In this document: one piece after another, positions 31,774-39,578 of the stretch
How the letters are laid out: each line of letters opens with the position of its first letter
Numbering within the stretch: position 1 is the stretch's first letter
Origin: an uncultured Pseudomonadota bacterium
GTDB lineage: Bacteria > Pseudomonadota > Gammaproteobacteria > Burkholderiales > SG8-39
Length of the DNA: 40,836 nt
Reading direction: 5' to 3'
NCBI GenBank assembly: GCA_903909415.1
Contig: CAIVVS010000154.1
Coordinates: 1-40,836 of the forward strand
The notes under the pieces: generated by a model
The model's database searches: none
Told to the model about the DNA's origin: nothing
What the model saw: the letters and a program-made list of their open reading frames with translations, nothing else
Made by a program: the position numbers and the translations under genes

Positions 31774-31839
31774 ATGAATCCCGCCCCGCGGTACCGCATC
31801 GCCCCGCCTGCTGTGCCGTCCACCGGAACCACCGCATGA
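31774..31839 (+). CDS. Possible 21-codon leader ORF before the efflux adaptor
   Basis: ATG at 31774 opens MNPAPRYRIAPPAVPSTGTT followed by Ala and TGA. The stop overlaps the adaptor start as ATGA (31836-31839), which would couple their translation. The predicted transcription start coincides with this ATG, so it may be translated as a leaderless message. The peptide is Pro-rich. The adaptor itself lacks a strong Shine-Dalgarno. Expression is unproven; chance occurrence remains possible for such a short ORF. Confidence 0.4.
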   Translation: MNPAPRYRIAPPAVPSTGTTA

Positions 31840-33044
31840 GCACCCCGGACCTGTCCCGCCTGCGCATCGAGCGTGGCCCCGGCGCAGCCAGGCCGCGCCG
31901 CCTGCCATGGGGGCGGATCGTCCTCGTCCTCGTGGTGCTGGCCGTGGCCGGAGGCTACGGCTGGAAGCGCATGCACGCAGCGCCGGTGGTGGAGGCGACC
32001 ACGGTCGCCAATGCCTGGCCCTCGCAGGGCTACACCGTGCTGAACGCCACCGGCTACGTGGTGCCGCAGCGCAAGGCCTCGCTCTCGTCCAAGGCACAGG
32101 GCCGGCTCGAATGGCTGGGCGTGCTGGAAGGCAGCCGCATCCGTGCCGGCGAGGTGGTGGCGCGCCTGGAGAGCCGCGACGTGCGGGCGCAGTGGGAGCA
32201 GGCCGGTGCGCAGCTCGCGGTGGCGCGCGCCAACCTCGCGCAGGTCGAGGCGGAGCAGGTGGATGCCGCGGCCAACCTGCGCCGTTCCAATGAACTGCTG
32301 GAGAAGAAGTTCATCTCCGGCGCCCAGCACGACAGCAACGTCGCGCGCCATGCCAAGGCGGCGGCCGGGGTGGGCAGCGCGCGCGCGGCGGTGACCGCGG
32401 CGCAGGCCGCGCAGCGCGTGGCCGAGGTGGCGGTGGAGCAGACCCAGATCCGCGCGCCCTTCGACGCGGTGGTGCTGACCAAGAACGCCAACGTGGGCGA
32501 CAACATCACGCCGTTCTCCTCGGCGGTGGACAGCAAGGGCGCGGTGGTGACCATCGCGGACATGGCGACGCTCGAAGTCGAGGCCGACGTGTCCGAGGCG
32601 AGCATTGCGAAGATCCGCGTCGACCAGCCCTGCGAGATCCAGCTGGACGCCTTGCCGGGCGTGCGCCTCGCCGGCGTGGTGTCGCGCACCGTGCCCACGG
32701 TGGACCGCGCCAAGGCGACGGTGCTGGTGAAGGTGCGCTTCCTGCAGCCCGATGCGCGCGTGCTGCCGGACATGAGCGCCAAGGTCGCTTTCCTCGACAA
32801 GCCGGTCCCCGAGGGCGAGCGCAAGCCCGTGCCGGCGCTGCAGCCCGCGGCGATCACCGAACGCGGCGGCAAGCCGGTGGTGTTCGCGCTGCGCGAGGGC
32901 CGCGCGGTGGCGGTGCCCGTCACCCGCGCCGGCAAGCTGGGCGAGCTGGAACAGGTCGGCGGTATCGCGGCCGGCGAGCGCGTGGTGCTGAACCCGCCGC
33001 CGGCGCTGCGCGACGGCATGGCGGTCGAAGTCGGGAAGAAATAG
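31836..33044 (+). CDS. Efflux periplasmic adaptor (MacA/HlyD-type membrane fusion protein)
   Basis: A 402-residue membrane fusion protein. It has one N-terminal membrane anchor (GRIVLVLVVLAVAGGYGW, about residues 27-44), a lipoyl/barrel-sandwich half (NATGYVVPQRKASLSSKAQG), a helical hairpin rich in Ala and Glu (about 120-190, VARANLAQVEAEQVDAAANL), the second lipoyl half (TQIRAPFDAVVLTKNANVGD), a beta-barrel and a membrane-proximal domain. It would link the inner-membrane ABC permeases encoded downstream to an outer-membrane channel, which is not encoded here. First structural gene of a four-gene operon. Confidence 0.9.
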   Translation: MSTPDLSRLRIERGPGAARPRRLPWGRIVLVLVVLAVAGGYGWKRMHAAPVVEATTVANAWPSQGYTVLNATGYVVPQRKASLSSKAQGRLEWLGVLEGSRIRAGEVVARLESRDVRAQWEQAGAQLAVARANLAQVEAEQVDAAANLRRSNELLEKKFISGAQHDSNVARHAKAAAGVGSARAAVTAAQAAQRVAEVAVEQTQIRAPFDAVVLTKNANVGDNITPFSSAVDSKGAVVTIADMATLEVEADVSEASIAKIRVDQPCEIQLDALPGVRLAGVVSRTVPTVDRAKATVLVKVRFLQPDARVLPDMSAKVAFLDKPVPEGERKPVPALQPAAITERGGKPVVFALREGRAVAVPVTRAGKLGELEQVGGIAAGERVVLNPPPALRDGMAVEVGKK

Positions 33045-33048
33045 CGGG

Positions 33049-33777
33049 GTGGGCGCGCCCGACGTCCCGCTGGTCCGCATCCGCCACGTCGCGAAGTCCT
33101 ACCGGCGCGGCGACCAGGTGGTGCCGGTGCTGTCGGACATCACGCTGGACGTGGCCGCCGGCGAGTTCATCGCGCTGATGGGGCCGTCGGGCTCGGGCAA
33201 GAGCACCCTGCTCAACCTGGTGGCCGGCATCGACAAGCCGGATTCGGGCGCGATCGAGGTGGACGGCGTGGACATCACCCGGCTGGGCGAGGGCGAACTC
33301 GCCGACTGGCGCGCTGCGCACGTGGGCTTCATCTTCCAGTTCTACAACCTGATGCCGGTGCTCACCGCGTTCGAGAACGTGGAGCTGCCGCTGATGCTGG
33401 CCGGCCTGTCGCGCGCCGAGCGCCGCGAGCGCGTCGAGCTCACGCTGGACGTGGTCGGCCTGGGCGACCGCATGAAGCACTATCCGAACGAGCTGTCCGG
33501 CGGGCAGCAGCAGCGCGTGGCGATCGCACGCGCGGTGATCGGCGACCCGACCCTGATTGTCGCGGACGAGCCCACCGGCGACCTGGACCGCGTGTCGGCC
33601 GGCGAGATCCTCGCGATGCTGCAGCGGCTGAACAGCGAACTGGGCAAGACCATCCTCATGGTCACGCACGACGCGAACGCGGCGGCCGCGGCCAAGTCGC
33701 TGGTGCACCTGGACAAGGGTGAACTGGTGCGGGATGCGGCGCCCGGCATGGATCACAACGCGGGCAAGGCTGGCTGA
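33049..33777 (+). CDS. ABC transporter ATP-binding protein (MacB/LolD type)
   Basis: A 242-residue ATPase with GPSGSGKSTLLN (Walker A), the Q-loop in FIFQFYNLMPVLTAFENVELPL (the FQ-x-YNL-x-P-x-TAxENVxLPL stretch marks the MacB/LolD/FtsE group), LSGGQQQRVAIARA (signature), LIVADEPTGDLD (Walker B) and the His of VTHDANAA. It powers the two downstream permeases by mechanotransmission rather than by moving a substrate through the membrane. The GTG at 33049 follows the adaptor stop by four bases. ATPase and permease are separate genes here, unlike E. coli MacB, where they are fused. Confidence 0.93.
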   Translation: MGAPDVPLVRIRHVAKSYRRGDQVVPVLSDITLDVAAGEFIALMGPSGSGKSTLLNLVAGIDKPDSGAIEVDGVDITRLGEGELADWRAAHVGFIFQFYNLMPVLTAFENVELPLMLAGLSRAERRERVELTLDVVGLGDRMKHYPNELSGGQQQRVAIARAVIGDPTLIVADEPTGDLDRVSAGEILAMLQRLNSELGKTILMVTHDANAAAAAKSLVHLDKGELVRDAAPGMDHNAGKAG

Positions 33778-33779
33778 AA

Positions 33780-34940
33780 ATGGCCGGTTTTTTGCTTAAC
33801 CTTCTGATTCGAAACGCGTTTCGGCACAAGCTGCGCACCCTGCTCACGATCACCGGCCTGGCGGTGGCGGTGCTGGCCTACGGCCTGCTCCAGACCGTGG
33901 TGGGCGCCTGGTACGCGGGCGCGGCCTCGGCCTCGGGCACGCGGCTGATCTCGCGCAACGCCATCTCGCTCGCGTTCTCGCTGCCGGTGAGCTACGAGAG
34001 CCGGATACGCGGCATCGAGGGCGTCACCACGGTCGCGCGCTCCAACTGGTTCGGCGGCATCTACCAGGAGCCGAAGAACTTCTTTCCGCAGTTCGCGGTG
34101 TCGGACAACTACTTCGCGCTCTACCCGGAGTTCGTGCTGCCGCCGGGCGAATTCGACGCGTGGATGCGCGACAGGAAGGGCGCGCTCATCGGGCGCCAGC
34201 TCGCCGCGACATTCGGTTTCAAGGTCGGCGACGTGCTGCCGCTGCGCGGGACGATCTACCCCGGCACCTGGGAGTTCGTGATCCGCGGCATCTTCGACTC
34301 GCCCGACCCCGGCAAGATCACGCGCCAGATGCTGTTCCACTGGGACTACCTGAACGAGCGCATGAGGAAGACCGCGCCGCGCCGCGCCGACCTGGTGAGC
34401 GTCTACCTGGTCGGCATCGCCTCCATCGACAACGCGGCGGCGGTGTCCACCCAGGTGGACGCGGAGTTCCGCAACTCGCTGGCCGAGACCCTGACCGAGA
34501 CCGAGCAGGCCTTCCAGCTGAGTTTCGTCGCCATGTCCGACCAGATCATCACCGCGATCCGGCTGGTGTCCTACGTGGTGATCCTGATCATCCTCGCGGT
34601 GATGGCCAACACCATGGCGATGAGCGCGCGCGAGCGCACCGCCGAGTACGCCACGCTCAAGGCGCTGGGCTTCGGTCCGGGTTTCCTCGCGACGCTGATC
34701 GTGGGCGAGTCCATGGTGATCGCCGCCATCGGCGGCGGGCTGGGCATGCTGCTCTCGGAGCCGGCGGCGGCGCTGTTCCGCACCGCGGCGGGCAGCATCT
34801 TCCCGATCTTCAAGGTGGCGCCCGAGACGGTGGCGATGCAGGCGGCGTGCGCGCTCGCCGTCGGCCTCGCGGCCGCCCTGCTGCCGGCCTGGCGGGCCTC
34901 TCGGGTGCGCATCGTCGAGGGCCTGCGGGCCATCGCCTGA
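33780..34940 (+). CDS. ABC transporter permease, FtsX/MacB family (first of two)
   Basis: A 386-residue permease with the four-helix MacB layout: helix 1 at about residues 18-40 (LLTITGLAVAVLAYGLLQTVV), a large periplasmic domain (about 45-255), then helices at about 260-285, 312-335 and 350-375. The FtsX domain has AMSARERTAEYATLKALGFGP, the conserved RxxEIxxLKAxG-type coupling helix that contacts the ATPase. ATG at 33780 is three bases after the ATPase stop. It shares little with its neighbour at 34954 beyond the fold, so the working transporter is probably a heterodimer. Confidence 0.9.
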   Translation: MAGFLLNLLIRNAFRHKLRTLLTITGLAVAVLAYGLLQTVVGAWYAGAASASGTRLISRNAISLAFSLPVSYESRIRGIEGVTTVARSNWFGGIYQEPKNFFPQFAVSDNYFALYPEFVLPPGEFDAWMRDRKGALIGRQLAATFGFKVGDVLPLRGTIYPGTWEFVIRGIFDSPDPGKITRQMLFHWDYLNERMRKTAPRRADLVSVYLVGIASIDNAAAVSTQVDAEFRNSLAETLTETEQAFQLSFVAMSDQIITAIRLVSYVVILIILAVMANTMAMSARERTAEYATLKALGFGPGFLATLIVGESMVIAAIGGGLGMLLSEPAAALFRTAAGSIFPIFKVAPETVAMQAACALAVGLAAALLPAWRASRVRIVEGLRAIA

Positions 34941-34953
34941 GGTCGGGCGCGCG

Positions 34954-36120
34954 ATGGGGATCCCCTTCAGTTACGTCGCGCGCAACCTGTGGGCGCGCCG
35001 GCTCACCACCGCGCTCACCGCCGGGGGCCTGGCGCTGGTGGTGTTCGTGTTCGCCACGGTGCTGATGCTGGACGCCGGGCTGAAGCGCGCGCTGGTGACC
35101 ACCGGCGAGGCCGACAACGTGATCGGCATACGCAAGGGTTCGGAGACCGAGATCCAGAGCGGCATCTCGCGCGAGCAGGCGGCGGTGCTGGAGATGCATC
35201 CGCTGGTCGCCACCGGCGGCGACGGCCTGCCGATGGCGTCCAAGGAGGTGGTGGTGCTGATGTCGCTGGCCAAGGTGGGCGCGGCCAAGCCCTCCAACAT
35301 CGTGATCCGCGGCGTGGGCGCCGCCGGGATGGCGCTGCGCCCGCAGGTGAAGCTCACGGCAGGGCGCCTGTTCCGCCCGGGCGCGGCCGAGGTGGTGGTG
35401 GGCTCGTCCATCGCCAGCGGCTTCGCCGGCACGCGCATCGGCGAGCGGCTGCGCTTCGCGCAGCGCGAGTGGCTGGTGACCGGCACCTTCGACGCCGGCG
35501 GCAGCGGTTTCGACTCGGAGATCTGGGGCGACGCCGAGCAGCTGATGCAGGCGTTCCGGCGCGTGGCCTTCTCCTCCATGGTGGTGCGCCTGAACGACCC
35601 GGAGGGCTTTGCCCGGATCAAGGCCGACGTCGACGGCGACCCGCGCCTGACCACCGAGGTCAAGCGCGAGCAGCAGTACTACAGCGACCAGTCGCGCGCG
35701 CTGTCCACCTTCATCAACATCCTCGGCCTGACGCTGACGGTGATCTTCTCGGTGGGCGCGACCATAGGCGCGATGATCACCATGTATGCCTCGGTGGCCA
35801 GCCGCGTGGCCGAGATCGGCACGCTGCGCGCGCTCGGCTACCGCAGGAGCGCGGTGCTGGGCGCCTTCGTCACCGAGGCGCTGCTGCTGGGGCTGGCGGG
35901 CGGCGTGCTGGGCCTGGCGGCGGCCTCGCTGATGCAGTTCGCGTCGTTTTCCACCACCAACTTCCAGACCTTCGCCGACCTGTCGTTCCGCTTCCTGCTG
36001 ACGCCGGGCATCGTGCTGGCGACGCTGGGATTCTCGATGGCGATGGGCCTGGTCGGCGGCTTCCTGCCGGCGATGCAGGCGGCGCGCCTGCCGATCGTGG
36101 ATTCGCTGCGCGCGGCGTAG
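34954..36120 (+). CDS. ABC transporter permease, FtsX/MacB family (second of two)
   Basis: A 388-residue permease with helix 1 at about residues 17-40 (ALTAGGLALVVFVFATVLML), a periplasmic domain and three C-terminal helices. The coupling segment is YASVASRVAEIGTLRALGYRRSAVLGAF, a textbook RVAEIGxLRAxGxxR motif. It begins 13 bases after the first permease and ends the operon; CorA converges from the other side. The export substrate of this adaptor-ATPase-two-permease system is unknown; relatives export antimicrobial peptides, siderophores, glycolipids or macrolides. Confidence 0.9.
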   Translation: MGIPFSYVARNLWARRLTTALTAGGLALVVFVFATVLMLDAGLKRALVTTGEADNVIGIRKGSETEIQSGISREQAAVLEMHPLVATGGDGLPMASKEVVVLMSLAKVGAAKPSNIVIRGVGAAGMALRPQVKLTAGRLFRPGAAEVVVGSSIASGFAGTRIGERLRFAQREWLVTGTFDAGGSGFDSEIWGDAEQLMQAFRRVAFSSMVVRLNDPEGFARIKADVDGDPRLTTEVKREQQYYSDQSRALSTFINILGLTLTVIFSVGATIGAMITMYASVASRVAEIGTLRALGYRRSAVLGAFVTEALLLGLAGGVLGLAAASLMQFASFSTTNFQTFADLSFRFLLTPGIVLATLGFSMAMGLVGGFLPAMQAARLPIVDSLRAA

Positions 36121-36178
36121 CGGCGGGGTGCCTCCGCGGTTGGCTGCGGCGCCGGGCCGCCTCCGGGCCGCTGCGGCG

Positions 36179-37144
36179 CTACATCCAGCGTGCCTTGCGG
36201 AAGCGGTAGATCAGGTAGGCGTCGATCGCCACCATCGCGCCCACGGCCATGGGGTAGCCGTACTCCCACTTGAGCTCGGGCATGTGCTCGAAGTTCATGC
36301 CGTAGACGCCGGCGATCATGGTCGGCACCGCGACCAGGGCGGCGTAGGCCGCGAGGCGCTTGGTCACCTCGTTTTCGCTGATGGCCAGCAGCGACAGGTT
36401 CACCGACATGGCGGTGGTCACCATGTCGCGCAGGGAGTCGATCGACTGGTTCAGCCGGAACAGGTGGTCGTAGACGTCGCGGAAGTACTCCTGCGTGTTG
36501 GCGCAGGCCTGCGGCACGCGCCCGCCGTGCAGCTTGCCCGAGGCCTCCAGCAGCGGCGCTACCGCGTGCTTGAGCACGGTGAGCTTGCGCTTCAAGCCGT
36601 ACAGGTCCTCGACGTTGGAGCGGCCCGAGGAGTTCGCGAACATGCGTTCCTCGATCATCTCGATCTCGGTCTCGAGCGTGTCCAGCACCGGGAAGTAGCG
36701 GTCCACCACCGAGTCCATCAGCGCGTAGAGCACGAAACCCGGCCCGTGGCGCAGCAGCTCCGGCTCGCGCTCGCAGCGCGCACGCACCTCGGCGAAGCCC
36801 TTCTCGGTCCGGTTGCGCACCGACATCACGTAGTTGCGCCCGACGAAGACGTCCACCTCGCCCACGTGCAGGTCGTCGCCGCGCGCCTCGACGGTGTGCA
36901 TCACTGTGAACAGCAGGTCGTCGTACTCCTCGATCTTGGGCCGCTGGTGGCCGTGGCGCGCGTCCTCGATCGGCAGGTCGTGCACCTGGAACACGTGCTG
37001 CATGGCGGCCAGCTCGCCGGGCCCGGGGTTGACGAGCGCGACCCAGACGAAGGTGCCCGGCTTGTCGAGCTCGGCGCGGATGTCGTCGGGCTTGAGGTCG
37101 CCGACCTTGCGGCCATCACGGTATGCGGCGCAGCTCACTAGCAT
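36179..37144 (-). CDS. corA: CorA-family magnesium/cobalt transporter
   Basis: A 321-residue protein with a soluble N-terminal funnel domain (about residues 1-255) and two C-terminal membrane helices separated by the signature loop YGMNFEHMPEL, whose GMN lines the pore mouth. LAAYAALVAVPTMIAGVYGMNF is helix 1 and YPMAVGAMVAIDAYLIYRFRK is helix 2; the basic C-terminus RKARWM is typical. It would import Mg2+ (or Co2+/Ni2+). AGGGGGA stands seven bases before the ATG at 37144, which fixes the start against a much longer open frame. Divergent from the aminotransferase gene. Confidence 0.93.
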   Translation of the reverse strand: MLVSCAAYRDGRKVGDLKPDDIRAELDKPGTFVWVALVNPGPGELAAMQHVFQVHDLPIEDARHGHQRPKIEEYDDLLFTVMHTVEARGDDLHVGEVDVFVGRNYVMSVRNRTEKGFAEVRARCEREPELLRHGPGFVLYALMDSVVDRYFPVLDTLETEIEMIEERMFANSSGRSNVEDLYGLKRKLTVLKHAVAPLLEASGKLHGGRVPQACANTQEYFRDVYDHLFRLNQSIDSLRDMVTTAMSVNLSLLAISENEVTKRLAAYAALVAVPTMIAGVYGMNFEHMPELKWEYGYPMAVGAMVAIDAYLIYRFRKARWM

Positions 37145-37163
37145 CTGGAATCCCCCTGGGGCG

Positions 37164-37169
37164 ATGATA
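37164..37169 (-). promoter_or_regulatory. Predicted extended -10 of corA
   Basis: On the minus strand the sequence is TTGCTATCAT: TATCAT (37169-37164) with TG one base upstream, an extended -10. Transcription would begin about 37157, leaving a short leader of about 13 bases that includes the Shine-Dalgarno. Confidence 0.45.
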
Positions 37170-37242
37170 GCAACCGGCCCCGGGCCGGACATGACGGCAA
37201 TCTTGCGCGGCGGCGCCCGGGGGCGCATGCCCGCGCCGGGGT

Positions 37243-37248
37243 TAAAAT
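37243..37248 (+). promoter_or_regulatory. Likely -10 box for the aminotransferase gene
   Basis: TAAAAT in a GC-rich divergent spacer, 31 bases before the ATG at 37280. The -35 region shows no clear match. Confidence 0.45.
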
Positions 37249-37279
37249 CGCAGCCTCCCAACTGCCATCGGTGTCCGCC

Positions 37280-38521
37280 ATGTCCAGCAGCACGAACCAG
37301 CCCGCCGCCCAGCCCCGCATCAGCCGGCGCACCGCCGACCTCGGCACCGAGAACGCCTTCGTGGTGCTGGCCGAGGTCAACGAACAGGTGCGCAAGGGCC
37401 GCGACATCGTGTCCTTCTGCATCGGCCAGCCCGACTTCGCCACGCCGCTGAACGTGCAGCAGGCGGCGATACGCGCCATCGGCGAGGGCCGCCACGGCTA
37501 CACCGCCTCGGCCGGCATCGACGAGCTGCGCGAGGCCGCCGCCGCGTACATGGGCGGCATGCGCGGCCTGTCCATCAGGCCCTCGGACGTGGTGGTCGGC
37601 GCCGGCGCCAAGCCCTTCATCGCCTACGCCATCCTCTGCACCACCGACTTCGGCGCGGGTGACGAGGTGATCTACCCGGTGCCCGGCTTCCCGATCTATG
37701 AGTCGCAGATCCGCGCCCACGGCGCGGTGCCGGTGCCGCTGTACCTGCGCGAGGCGCGCGACTTCGCCTTCGACCCGGCGGACCTGGAGCGCCTGATCAC
37801 GCCGAAGACGAAGCTGCTGATCCTGAACTCGCCGCAGAACCCCACCGGCGGCATCCTGGGCGCGAAGGACCTGGAGGCGATCGCCGTCATCCTGCGCCGC
37901 CACCCGCAGGTCTGGGTGTACGCCGACGAGATCTATTCGCGCCTGTGCTACGAGGGCGAGTTCGCGTCCATCGCCTCGCTGCCGGGCATGTACGAGCGCA
38001 CCATCATTTCCGACGGCGCGTCCAAGACCTGGGCGATGACCGGCTGGCGCATCGGCTTCGCCTCCAACCCGGTGCTCGCCCCCGAGTTCACCCGCTGGGT
38101 GACCAACACCGATTCCTGCGCCTCGCAGATCTCGCAGTGGGCCACGGTCGAGGCGATACGCGGGCCGCAGGACGACGCGGAAACGATGAAGAAATCCTTC
38201 CTCGAGCGGCGCGACCTGATCGTCGGCCTGCTCAACCAGGTGCCGGGCGTGACCTGCCGCACCCCGGGCGGCGCCTTCTACGCCTGGCCCAACGTGACCG
38301 AGGCCTGCCGCATGGTGGGCGCCGAGGACAGCGAGGTGTTCAGGAAGCGCCTGCTGAACGAGGCCGGCGTGGCGGTGCTCGCCGACATCCACTTCGGCGC
38401 GCGCGTCCCGGACGAGGGCCAGCACATCCGCTTCTCCTACGCCGCCTCGCGCGAGGCGATCGAGAAGGGCATTGCCCGCATGGCGGCCTTCGTGCGCGAC
38501 AACACCCGCCGCGCGGCCTGA
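37280..38521 (+). CDS. PLP-dependent class I/II aminotransferase
   Basis: A 413-residue fold-type I aminotransferase. Landmarks are FCIGQPDFATP, YTASAGIDELREA, LLILNSPQNPTGGI (cofactor-contacting NPTG), VYADEIYSRLCY (Asp that binds the pyridine nitrogen), and SDGASKTWAMTGWRIGF with the Schiff-base Lys and phosphate-binding Arg. The Arg of HIRFSYAAS near the C-terminus binds the substrate carboxylate. Likely substrates are Asp, Ala or aromatic amino acids; the exact one cannot be read. ATG at 37280 is preferred; a GTG at 37271 in frame adds three residues. It is 18 bases from nudJ and may head that operon. Confidence 0.9.
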   Translation: MSSSTNQPAAQPRISRRTADLGTENAFVVLAEVNEQVRKGRDIVSFCIGQPDFATPLNVQQAAIRAIGEGRHGYTASAGIDELREAAAAYMGGMRGLSIRPSDVVVGAGAKPFIAYAILCTTDFGAGDEVIYPVPGFPIYESQIRAHGAVPVPLYLREARDFAFDPADLERLITPKTKLLILNSPQNPTGGILGAKDLEAIAVILRRHPQVWVYADEIYSRLCYEGEFASIASLPGMYERTIISDGASKTWAMTGWRIGFASNPVLAPEFTRWVTNTDSCASQISQWATVEAIRGPQDDAETMKKSFLERRDLIVGLLNQVPGVTCRTPGGAFYAWPNVTEACRMVGAEDSEVFRKRLLNEAGVAVLADIHFGARVPDEGQHIRFSYAASREAIEKGIARMAAFVRDNTRRAA

Positions 38522-38539
38522 GCGCGGGCGTACGCGGCC

Positions 38540-39001
38540 ATGGTCTGGAAACCCAGCGTCACGGTGGCGGCCATCGCCGAGCGCGACGGCCGGCTGCTGT
38601 TCATCGAGGAGGACTCCCACGGCAAGCTGGTGCTGAACCAGCCCGCCGGCCACTGGGAGCCGGGCGAGACCCTGGCCGAGGCCTGCGCGCGCGAGACGCT
38701 GGAGGAGTCCGGCTACCAGTTCGAGCCGACCGCGCTGGTGGGCGTGTACCGCTGGCACCTGCCGTACGCGCCGGACGCGCCCGAGGGCGTGACCTTCCTG
38801 CGCTTCACCTACGCGGGCGACATCATCGGCCATGAGGCGGAGCGCAAGCTGGACAAGGAGATCGTGCGCGCGCTGTGGCTGACGCCGGCCGAGCTGCGCG
38901 CCCGGTCGGCGCGCCACCGCAGCCCGCTGGTGCAGCTGTGCGTGGACGATTACCTGGCCGGGCGGCGTTACCCGCTCGAGCTGGTGACGCACTGCGAATG
39001 A
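38540..39001 (+). CDS. nudJ: Nudix hydrolase NudJ
   Basis: A 153-residue pyrophosphatase with a perfect Nudix box, GHWEPGETLAEACARETLEE followed by SGY (G-x5-E-x7-RE-x2-EE-x-G). The start VWKPSVTVAAIAERDGRLLFIEE and NQPAGHWE match NudJ, which acts on nucleoside di- and triphosphates and on hydroxymethylpyrimidine pyrophosphate in E. coli. Position supports the call: nudJ lies next to mnmA in E. coli and many relatives; here one gene separates them. The stop overlaps the next start by four bases (ATGA). Confidence 0.92.
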   Translation: MVWKPSVTVAAIAERDGRLLFIEEDSHGKLVLNQPAGHWEPGETLAEACARETLEESGYQFEPTALVGVYRWHLPYAPDAPEGVTFLRFTYAGDIIGHEAERKLDKEIVRALWLTPAELRARSARHRSPLVQLCVDDYLAGRRYPLELVTHCE

Positions 39002-39573
39002 CCGTGGCCGCGCACCAGGCCATCCGCATCGCCTGGGCGCTCGCCGTGGCCTCGGCGCTGGCGGGCGCCGCGCGCGGCGAGGAAGTGCCGGTGTGCTTCA
39101 ACTACGCCTGCGCCCGGGTCGCGCTGGTGCATTACGGTGACGCGGAGCTGGCGCCGGTGGCGCGGCTGCTGGCGGATGCCGCTGACCCTGCCGCCGAGCG
39201 CAGCGCCCTGTCCGAGGCGGTGGGCCGGCTGTATGCCATTGCGGCCGGGCGCACGCCGATCTTCCGCGACCGCGGCGAGAACTTCGAGGACGACGAGGCT
39301 AACGACGGGCGCATGGACTGCATCGACCATTCGACCAACACCAGCAGCTTCCTGCACCTGCTGGAGGGGCGCGGCCTGCTGCGCCACCACCGCGTCGCAG
39401 CGCGGGCGCGGCGCGATGCATGGATGGTCCAGGAGCACTGGGCGGGCCGCATCGCCGAGCGTGCCAGCGGCGCGGAGTACGCCGTGGATACCTGGTTCCT
39501 TCCGCCCGGCCGGCCGGCGCTGGTGCAGGCCCTCGCCGAGTGGATGCGCGGCCAGCGCCCCGCGCCGAGGTAG
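38998..39573 (+). CDS. Exported protein of unknown function between nudJ and mnmA
   Basis: A 191-residue protein with a signal peptide ([19 protein letters not shown]). The mature part begins [17 protein letters not shown] with two Cys three residues apart, followed by a helical stretch and the most conserved-looking segment [26 protein letters not shown], which contains Cys, His and Asp in close order, and [13 protein letters not shown]. The Cys, Asp and His could form a thiol-hydrolase-type site, but I do not recognise a family. Start overlaps nudJ by ATGA and the stop is five bases before mnmA, so it is certainly part of this operon although its product leaves the cytoplasm. Confidence 0.8.
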   Translation: MTVAAHQAIRIAWALAVASALAGAARGEEVPVCFNYACARVALVHYGDAELAPVARLLADAADPAAERSALSEAVGRLYAIAAGRTPIFRDRGENFEDDEANDGRMDCIDHSTNTSSFLHLLEGRGLLRHHRVAARARRDAWMVQEHWAGRIAERASGAEYAVDTWFLPPGRPALVQALAEWMRGQRPAPR

Positions 39574-39578
39574 GGGCC

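Noticed and set aside
30987..33080. 697-codon minus-strand ORF across the hydroxylase 3' end and the adaptor gene
   Set aside because: Crosses two genes and an intergenic region, and encodes no family motif.
36179..38992. Reading corA as a 937-residue protein from far upstream
   Set aside because: The extension is the antisense of the aminotransferase and nudJ genes. CorA starts at 37144 with a good Shine-Dalgarno and an extended -10 just ahead.
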